Below are positions 1 through 5,313 of a stretch of DNA of 5,313 nt, piece after piece. Position numbers and translations under genes: made by a program. The number at the start of each line of letters is the position of its first letter. Position 1 is the first letter of the stretch. Source of the DNA: Gammaproteobacteria bacterium (GTDB lineage Bacteria; Pseudomonadota; Gammaproteobacteria; Pseudomonadales; DSM-25080); contig JABXIR010000049.1 in the NCBI GenBank assembly GCA_013372965.1, positions 1 to 5,313 of the forward strand, in the 5' to 3' direction. The notes beneath the pieces were generated by a model. That model was not told where the DNA came from. It saw only the letters and a list, made by a program, of their open reading frames with translations, and ran no database searches.

Positions 1-641
1 ACTTTGTCACGCGCAGCCTGAGCTCTTTCTGGATGGCGATCTGGACGGTACCGAGTGGGTGCCTGAGGTAAGACGGCTAGCAAGGCTGCCTCGGAAGCGG
101 TTAGCTCGCTTGCGGATTTTCGTAAGTATTGTTGAGCGGCCATCTCAACACCCTCGATATTGGCACTGAACGGCGCGCGGTTGAGGTATAGCTCGAGTAT
201 TTCGCGCTTGGTGAAATGCCACTCGAGTTGAACCGCTCTGGCCATTTGCTCCAGTTTGCCTAAAGGACTGTGTTCCGTTTGATACAGTATCCTCGCCACC
301 TGCATGGTCAGCGTCGAACCTCCAGAAACCAGCTCCCCCTGACTGATCCATTGCCACAATGCACGTGCCAAAGCCAGCGGATTGACCCCTGGGTGATAGT
401 AGAAAAAGCGATCCTCGTAGTGGAGAAGCGCTTCAAGGTAGAGTGGGCTGACTCGATCGATACCTACCGGCATTCGATAAAAGCCATCACCGGCTGTGAA
501 GAGCCTGAGTTGCTCGCCGTGACGGTCGACAACACGCGTGCTGTAGCGTGCATCGCTTGGGTCGACGATTGGCGGAAACATTCGGTCGAGCGCAACAAAG
601 CACCCGGCCGAAATTATCAAGGCCCATAAAAACCGTTTCAT
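1..641 (-). CDS. pbpC: Penicillin-binding protein 1C, N-terminal glycosyltransferase part (3' partial)
   Basis: This is a peptidoglycan glycosyltransferase (family GT51) of the PBP1C type, anchored in the inner membrane and polymerising lipid II on the periplasmic side. The ATG at 641-639 begins MKRFLWALII, a short basic start followed by one hydrophobic segment (residues 4-18), as expected for a type II membrane anchor. 213 full codons are visible without interruption. GT51 motifs in order: EDRFFYYHPG (76-85) with catalytic Glu76; GGSTLTMQVAR (107-117); KLEQMARAVQLEW (129-141); KREILELYLNRAPF (145-158); and SEAALLAVLPQAPTRYRPD (183-201). GGSTLTMQVAR and LNRAPF are typical of PBP1C rather than PBP1A or PBP1B. 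E. coli PBP1C has about 770 residues, so the transpeptidase and C-terminal domains lie beyond position 1. No clear Shine-Dalgarno precedes the ATG, which fits coupling to the overlapping macroglobulin gene upstream. The frame was confirmed by continuous translation of the reverse complement. Confidence 0.96.
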   Translation of the reverse strand, partial: MKRFLWALIISAGCFVALDRMFPPIVDPSDARYSTRVVDRHGEQLRLFTAGDGFYRMPVGIDRVSPLYLEALLHYEDRFFYYHPGVNPLALARALWQWISQGELVSGGSTLTMQVARILYQTEHSPLGKLEQMARAVQLEWHFTKREILELYLNRAPFSANIEGVEMAAQQYLRKSASELTASEAALLAVLPQAPTRYRPDRHPERAQAARDK

Positions 642-643
642 CA
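639..643 (-). promoter_or_regulatory. Stop/start overlap TGATG coupling the two genes
   Basis: The TGA stop of the macroglobulin gene (643-641) and the ATG of pbpC (641-639) share one base. The 19 bases before the ATG on the coding strand contain no purine-rich ribosome binding site that I can see. I infer that ribosomes finishing the macroglobulin re-initiate on pbpC, which would tie the amounts of the two proteins together. The overlap is seen directly; the coupling is inference. Confidence 0.85.
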
Positions 644-3600
644 GTCGGCAATCACGAGTCGATCAAAGGCATGATGACGACCGTGTCGTTCGTTTCGGTA
701 CATTGACTCCACAAGGGTACTCGGTACCGTGTATTCGCCCGTCGTTGTCGCTCGTAAGAGATAACTGAACTGAGACGCTTGGTTGGGTGACAAGTCGAAT
801 ACTGCGATGTAGCGATCGTCACGATAAGCCTCGTACTCGGCGTATTGGTGGCGGAAGTTGACTCCATCGGGCAGGTCGAGATCCGATATCTTCCTGCTGT
901 GGGTCAAGTTTGGATTGACCAATTCAAGGCCAGCCGGAATGAGATGGATAAGCATAGCGTCGCTGACGCGCTCCGGAGCCACCGCCTGGGTTGTTGCAAT
1001 CACATACTCTCCGGGCGTTACTGTGACGTCATTGCTGAGTGGGATTAGGCCGCCGTCTCGAACGACGAACCATGCGGTGTTGACGTCGATAAAGTCGTTT
1101 CGACTCGGTTGGGATGTCGGCTCCCCAATCCAACTAAACTGGAGAAACGAGCGTTCATTCCCAAGGTTGCTCAGCGAAGTATCGACCCCGTCGATCAAAA
1201 CAAATTGGCCACGGTTGATGTCGTTGGTTTCGTCCCCGTTAACTTGGATTTGAGTGCGAGCATGATTGTTTGCGAGCATCGCTCCCAGTTTAACGAGTTG
1301 AGCTCGCTCTTGGGTATTGAGCCAGCGTGTTTCATTAACTTCGCGAATCAGCTCGTCGTAAAGGGTGCTGTCATCGGTGAGTGTGACTTGCATCGTCAGA
1401 TCACGAAGTCGCGAGCCATAATCTCCCAGCCAAATACCTTCAGGCCGTTGGACATTCTGCGCCAGTGAGCGTGCCGTCGAAGCTTCGTCAGTCGAACCGA
1501 GTAACCGAAACGCCTCTGAAAAATGCAGATATTTGATGGGTGATATTGTAAGCCCAGCATATGCTTGATACAGCTCACGCACGGGGCCGAGGTTAATTTG
1601 CCCCTCGCGAGCAAGCACGTAGGCCGCGTAAGCTTTGTACGATGCATTGAGCGCTCGAGGATTATTTGAGTAAAGGCTTTCAGACTCGTCTCGAAGCGGG
1701 TTCATGACATACGACTGCAATTGCTTGATTAACGCTCGCATATCGACTGGCTCGGTGGATCCTCCTTGATCTCGGAGTGTTAACAAAGCGTCCGCCGCAT
1801 ATACGGTCAGCCACGGATCGTCGTTGCGAGCCTGCGGCCACAGTCTAAATGCCCCCGATGGTGATTGTAGCTGCGCTAATCGGTCGACTCCCTCTTGAAT
1901 TCTTGTTCCTCGGTTGGCTGAAGAACGGTCGTGAAGTGCTCGGTCGAGTACCGTATCCTCAGCATAAATCCAAGGTGTCAACTTCGAGACCGTCTGTTCA
2001 AGACAAGCGTACTCATAGTTGGCCAAGAATTGAATGTGGCTGTCTAGACCGAAGTCTGGTGATGACATGGCTCGGGCGTAAAGCTCAATTGAGTTGGGTT
2101 TCAATGCACCGAACCAAGACGAACTGGCAGCGGTTGTTTGGCCAGGTGAAACTGCGACGAGCTGTTGCCCGAATAGGGCGACTTCGGGTCGGCGCGTACC
2201 AATTGTCCAGCTGCGTTCTAGCGTGTCGCCAGCGTATTGAATTTCTAGCTCGACGATCCCCGAGCTATCTGCGAGTACAGCGTTAAGTGGCACCTCTATT
2301 TGTTCTCTTTGTCCATCATTGAGACGTACTTGTTGCGAGAATGAGGCGTCTTCGATCGCTCCGAACGTGGAGATCGACACGGTTAAGTCCTGAACATCAC
2401 CTGTTTGGTTTCGAACGTCTAATACCGCAATTGAACGATCGCCTTCGGCCAAGAACCTCGGTGCGTTAAACTGCGTCACAATCGGTGCGGCTACTTGAAC
2501 GGTCTCGCTCATTAGACCAGCAGATCGCTCACCGTAGGCGAGAGCGAAAATTCTGAGTGCGCCATTAAAATCCGGTAAGTCGAGCGTCAACAGAGCCTTG
2601 CCATCAACGACTTGGACACGTTCTTGGTGAATTGCGACGATCTGAGGCGCTTCCGTTGGTGATTGAGCACCTCTGGGCGGGGTCGGCTCTAAACGTGCCT
2701 CCATGGCCAGCAGCTGGGCATCCCCACCCCAGCGAATCCTCGCCGTCTCGGTATTAGAGGGTTCAAGAACGTAGCCGTAGAGGTCACTGATTCCTGATAA
2801 TCCCATCGAGCGGCGCTGGTAGAAAACATCCCAAGGGTTAGTGGGTGAGTAGTTTGAGACCGAAAGCGCGCCAAGGTCGACTGCAGCGAGCTTTAATTGC
2901 ACTTCGCCAGTCACGGGATTACCGAGAGAGTCAGTGACGTCAACCGAAACATCGACCGATGTCAGAGGCTGCCATTCATTCTCCATGGTTAGCTCCACCT
3001 CAAGCGCTTCTCTTCGTCGGTCTAGGTTGAGTGGTTCAATCCCGAATGCACGTTGTCGAATGGTTTCGCCCGAGCCTTCGCGAGAGACCACAAAAACGGT
3101 GAGGTATGCGTCGTGTCGATCGAGTCCCGCGGGAACGACAAATTCGATGTCGGTTGGTTCCTCGCTGATGTTGAATAGCCCGGTTTTAATCACGCGGTCT
3201 GTTTCGATAGTCCAAATGCCGCGCCCGCGAATAGGGGATGTCACTGTTGCGATCGTGGTTTCGCCTGGCGTGACATAGTCACTCTGAAGTGTGATGGTCG
3301 CCTGCTCGGGGTTGGCCTCCTGATCGGCAGTCATCATACGATTGTACCAGGCTGAACCTGCGCGGAATGAGTACATGGTGACACCACCTTGATCGTCGGT
3401 CAGAGTCACCGAATACTCGCCCCACTCCACAGGGAAGGATAGTAAGGCCTCGCTTGCATCAAACTCGATTCGCTCGGTCCAAACTGGATAGGTACGCGTC
3501 TCGCGCTCGTAAAACCAACCGCGCTGATCGGTGTAGGTCCAGTAGGAGTTACGTTCGGTGCGTTCGACCAGAATATTCACGCCGCCGGTACTGGCAAGCG

Positions 3601-5313
3601 CACCTGTGACATCCGATCGAACGAGCGAAAACTTGGCCTCCGAGTTTGCCTCGATCGTGTCGTCGATCGATTTAATACCGATGAAGTGCGGGTAAGGCCA
3701 CCACAGCGAGTGATAGCGTCGCTCAAGCGCACGACCGCCACTTTCGTACAGCGACGTCCACCACGTAATCCGAGACGGTACTTTTGGCTGTTCTGTTGAG
3801 TCTGAAACAAGTTGCTGTTGTGACAGTTCAATGCTCATTCGCCCGTCGCTGTCGAGTGTAAGATCTCCAAAATCGAAAGACGATGACATGCCTTCGTAGC
3901 TTCCGAAGTGGTAATCGGACAGCTCGGCAATTGGGCGGGTCACAGGCGAAGCCTCGACGGAAATACTGATGGAGTTGCCATCTGCCGGTGCCCCATAAAG
4001 GTACCTTCCTGCGATTGGCAGCACAATTGGGCTTTCGGGCTGAAGCGCTAATATTTGATTACTGTCGTTATTAAAGCTTAAGGCAAGGGTCTCCGGCATG
4101 AAATCCTCGACCCGGAAGCTAAAGTATTCAGAAGTATCGAACCCCTCGACCATTAATGACCAATAACCGCGAGCAGCCTCCGTACTTATGGAGTACGGTA
4201 ACTCGATGACGCCGAGGTGATCGGGAATCGTACGAGCCTCATAAACGATCTGGCCGTTTGCATCGCGAATGGAAAGCGACTGGGCGAGCTGCGACGGGTT
4301 GCCGTCGTGATCTTTAACGAAAATGGTAAAGTAAGCGGTATCGCCTGCTCGGTAAAGATCTCGCGTTGAGTAGATGGCGTGAACTTCTTCCTCAAACGGG
4401 CGTGTGTAGTCGATGTATTCCGACAGTTCGTAGGCGGTCTGCCAAAGACGAATGACACTCGTTTCGTCGTTTTTGGTTGCGACAAAAACATCCGACCTCA
4501 AACTACCACGATCGAACCTAGCTAAGCCAAACTCGTCTGTTTCGATCGTGTCGATCAGTTCACCCCGACTATCAAATCGTTCAATTTTAACGTCGTGTAA
4601 TGCTGCTCCTGTGCGAATAGACTGAGCAAAGATCACCAGCTCTTTGTTGTAACGTCGTAACTGAAGACCGATGTCAGTGACGCTAATCCAGGTTGCCGAG
4701 TCGAAATCGAAACTACCGGGGCGAGAGGCGGTTAAAAAGTAGATGCCTGGCTCGCTAAAATCGCCCACTTCATCAACAGCAATGGCGGTACTGAAACGAT
4801 AATTCTCTTGGTCGGTAAGTTCTACGCGCGTGGTTTGCAGATGGTCGAGTGTTTGATCTCGTTCACTGTTCGAGGTGTATCCCCGTCGCTCATTTGAAAA
4901 GCTCTGTGGGTTGACGAAAAATCGATGGAGTTGATCTTCCTTGATACGGTAAAGGTTGAGATCAGCACTGTGAGCGTTGAGACTATCCAAGCCCAAACGA
5001 TCGACGGTGTCTAAATTGATGATCGCACCATCTACGTTGAATCGAACGTAGGCTTGAAGGTTTCGCGTTGTTAACTCTCCTGCGACGGCCTCGGACATCA
5101 CTGAACCATTTTGCGCGGTCACATTGCTTGCTTCGTATTGGTAATCTGTTGCGGGTTCGATTCCGTAAACGAACACCGATTGCGCATTAGGCGAGACAAT
5201 CATTCGGGACGCCGAGGGGCTGATGCGAATCGCACGCTCCAAGTTTTGACTGACGTCGATTGGCGTGTTGAAGCGAAAGGCGAGGACATTTTGCGCGCCA
5301 ACTTCACGCTCAT
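641..5313 (-). CDS. yfhM: Bacterial alpha-2-macroglobulin, YfhM type with thioester (5' partial)
   Basis: This is a periplasmic protease-trapping macroglobulin. The frame is open to the window edge: 23 codons precede a TTG at 5242 and read through without a stop, including FRFNTPIDV, which matches the early beta domain of this family. The true start, signal peptide and any lipobox therefore lie outside. Visible length is 1556 residues against about 1650 for E. coli YfhM, so I infer roughly 80-100 are missing. Numbering from the first full codon (5311), landmarks shared with YfhM are: TRDLYRAGD (about 315-324, a macroglobulin-domain motif), VEDFMPE (401-407), YLYGAPADG (437-445), FPVEWGEY (626-633), a GGD followed by the presumed bait segment (862-895), LPDFNGALR (912-920), APRFLAEGD (950-958), thioester CLEQ (1103-1106) inside an alpha-helical thioester domain (about 1070-1358), and a C-terminal macroglobulin domain with LIPAGLE (1457-1463) and VESMYRNE near the end. 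The stop codon overlaps the ATG of pbpC. The family call is very secure; in vivo function is inferred from E. coli and Salmonella homologues. Confidence 0.97.
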   Translation of the reverse strand, partial: EREVGAQNVLAFRFNTPIDVSQNLERAIRISPSASRMIVSPNAQSVFVYGIEPATDYQYEASNVTAQNGSVMSEAVAGELTTRNLQAYVRFNVDGAIINLDTVDRLGLDSLNAHSADLNLYRIKEDQLHRFFVNPQSFSNERRGYTSNSERDQTLDHLQTTRVELTDQENYRFSTAIAVDEVGDFSEPGIYFLTASRPGSFDFDSATWISVTDIGLQLRRYNKELVIFAQSIRTGAALHDVKIERFDSRGELIDTIETDEFGLARFDRGSLRSDVFVATKNDETSVIRLWQTAYELSEYIDYTRPFEEEVHAIYSTRDLYRAGDTAYFTIFVKDHDGNPSQLAQSLSIRDANGQIVYEARTIPDHLGVIELPYSISTEAARGYWSLMVEGFDTSEYFSFRVEDFMPETLALSFNNDSNQILALQPESPIVLPIAGRYLYGAPADGNSISISVEASPVTRPIAELSDYHFGSYEGMSSSFDFGDLTLDSDGRMSIELSQQQLVSDSTEQPKVPSRITWWTSLYESGGRALERRYHSLWWPYPHFIGIKSIDDTIEANSEAKFSLVRSDVTGALASTGGVNILVERTERNSYWTYTDQRGWFYERETRTYPVWTERIEFDASEALLSFPVEWGEYSVTLTDDQGGVTMYSFRAGSAWYNRMMTADQEANPEQATITLQSDYVTPGETTIATVTSPIRGRGIWTIETDRVIKTGLFNISEEPTDIEFVVPAGLDRHDAYLTVFVVSREGSGETIRQRAFGIEPLNLDRRREALEVELTMENEWQPLTSVDVSVDVTDSLGNPVTGEVQLKLAAVDLGALSVSNYSPTNPWDVFYQRRSMGLSGISDLYGYVLEPSNTETARIRWGGDAQLLAMEARLEPTPPRGAQSPTEAPQIVAIHQERVQVVDGKALLTLDLPDFNGALRIFALAYGERSAGLMSETVQVAAPIVTQFNAPRFLAEGDRSIAVLDVRNQTGDVQDLTVSISTFGAIEDASFSQQVRLNDGQREQIEVPLNAVLADSSGIVELEIQYAGDTLERSWTIGTRRPEVALFGQQLVAVSPGQTTAASSSWFGALKPNSIELYARAMSSPDFGLDSHIQFLANYEYACLEQTVSKLTPWIYAEDTVLDRALHDRSSANRGTRIQEGVDRLAQLQSPSGAFRLWPQARNDDPWLTVYAADALLTLRDQGGSTEPVDMRALIKQLQSYVMNPLRDESESLYSNNPRALNASYKAYAAYVLAREGQINLGPVRELYQAYAGLTISPIKYLHFSEAFRLLGSTDEASTARSLAQNVQRPEGIWLGDYGSRLRDLTMQVTLTDDSTLYDELIREVNETRWLNTQERAQLVKLGAMLANNHARTQIQVNGDETNDINRGQFVLIDGVDTSLSNLGNERSFLQFSWIGEPTSQPSRNDFIDVNTAWFVVRDGGLIPLSNDVTVTPGEYVIATTQAVAPERVSDAMLIHLIPAGLELVNPNLTHSRKISDLDLPDGVNFRHQYAEYEAYRDDRYIAVFDLSPNQASQFSYLLRATTTGEYTVPSTLVESMYRNERHGRHHAFDRLVIAD
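1994..2005 (-). other. Thioester motif CLEQ of the macroglobulin
   Basis: The codons TGT CTT GAA CAG encode Cys1103-Leu-Glu-Gln1106 (numbered from the first full codon in the window). In thioester proteins of the complement/macroglobulin family, the Cys and Gln side chains of CxEQ form the internal thioester that covalently captures the target. The sequence around it, YEYACLEQT, parallels YPYGCLEQT of E. coli YfhM and keeps the Tyr four residues before the Cys, which structural work on the Salmonella homologue described as shielding the thioester. The downstream region keeps the helical repeats of the thioester domain, for example DPWLTVYAADALL and WLGDYGSRLRD. This places the protein in the thioester-bearing class and not in the YfaS-like class that lacks it. 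Confidence 0.95.
2627..2719 (-). other. Presumed bait region of the macroglobulin
   Basis: This stretch follows the conserved RWGGD motif and ends before the beta strands leading to LPDFNGALR. It encodes 31 residues including LEPTPPRGAQSPTEAPQ, rich in Pro, Ala, Glu and Gln, with scattered Arg and Met that offer sites to several proteases. In this family the segment at this place is variable and exposed, and its cleavage triggers activation. The exact limits are my estimate from position and composition. Confidence 0.6.

Noticed and set aside
270..629. A plus-strand open frame of 119 codons opposite the start of pbpC.
   Set aside because: It lies wholly antisense to a convincing GT51 domain and its translation shows no recognisable motif; it is a shadow of pbpC.
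582..641. Possible lipoprotein signal in PBP1C: ISAGC at residues 10-14.
   Set aside because: The residue three before the Cys is Ser rather than Leu-like, and PBP1C proteins are known as type II membrane proteins; the segment is better read as a transmembrane anchor.
1849..2286. A plus-strand open frame of 145 codons opposite the thioester region.
   Set aside because: Its translation is rich in Arg, Trp and Ser with no domain features, as expected from the antisense of a coding frame; the opposite strand carries the conserved CLEQ domain.
3577..3831. Minus-strand alternative-frame open reading stretch inside the macroglobulin gene.
   Set aside because: The main frame is continuous and family-conserved here; the alternative frame has low-complexity Arg/Ser/Thr content and no start signal.
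5311..5313. An ATG (minus strand) exactly at the window edge as the start of the macroglobulin.
   Set aside because: It is in a different frame from the macroglobulin; the correct frame reads through this position with family-like sequence, so the ATG is coincidental.
641..5313. A YfaS-type macroglobulin lacking the thioester.
   Set aside because: The CLEQ motif is intact, the landmarks follow YfhM and the gene sits next to pbpC, all typical of the thioester-bearing class.

Overview
The window is entirely coding and holds two genes, both on the minus strand and both cut by a window edge. In transcription order (high to low coordinates) these are a thioester-containing bacterial alpha-2-macroglobulin of the E. 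coli YfhM type (641-5313, 5' end missing) and the start of a penicillin-binding protein 1C gene, pbpC (1-641, 3' end missing). The stop codon of the first and the ATG of the second share one base (TGATG), so the pair looks like a translationally coupled operon. There is no gene-free stretch, RNA gene, mobile element, CRISPR array, promoter or terminator that I can support; the promoter and the signal peptide of the first gene must lie beyond position 5313.

Organism: a Gram-negative bacterium, because both proteins act in the periplasm or inner membrane and the YfhM-PBP1C pair is a known Gram-negative arrangement. Similarity to E. coli YfhM and PBP1C, judged from memory of those sequences, runs along the whole length but is clearly diverged. 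This fits a non-enteric gammaproteobacterium or another proteobacterium; the sequence does not allow a finer call. Base composition looks close to 50% GC and even, with no sign of recent insertion or decay. The hexamer CGATCG is unusually frequent (12 copies).

How the genes work together: the macroglobulin is expected to sit in the periplasm as a protease trap. A protease that cuts its bait region triggers a conformational change, and the internal Cys-Gln thioester (CLEQ) then bonds covalently to the attacker. PBP1C is an inner-membrane glycosyltransferase that polymerises peptidoglycan. The published hypothesis for the pair is joint defence: trapping proteases that enter through a damaged envelope and helping to repair the wall. 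The window therefore shows a known but only partly understood system rather than an undescribed one. Its individual features are a proline-rich bait segment that looks longer than in E. coli, a thioester Cys that is the only Cys in 1556 visible residues, and the one-base overlap of the two genes.
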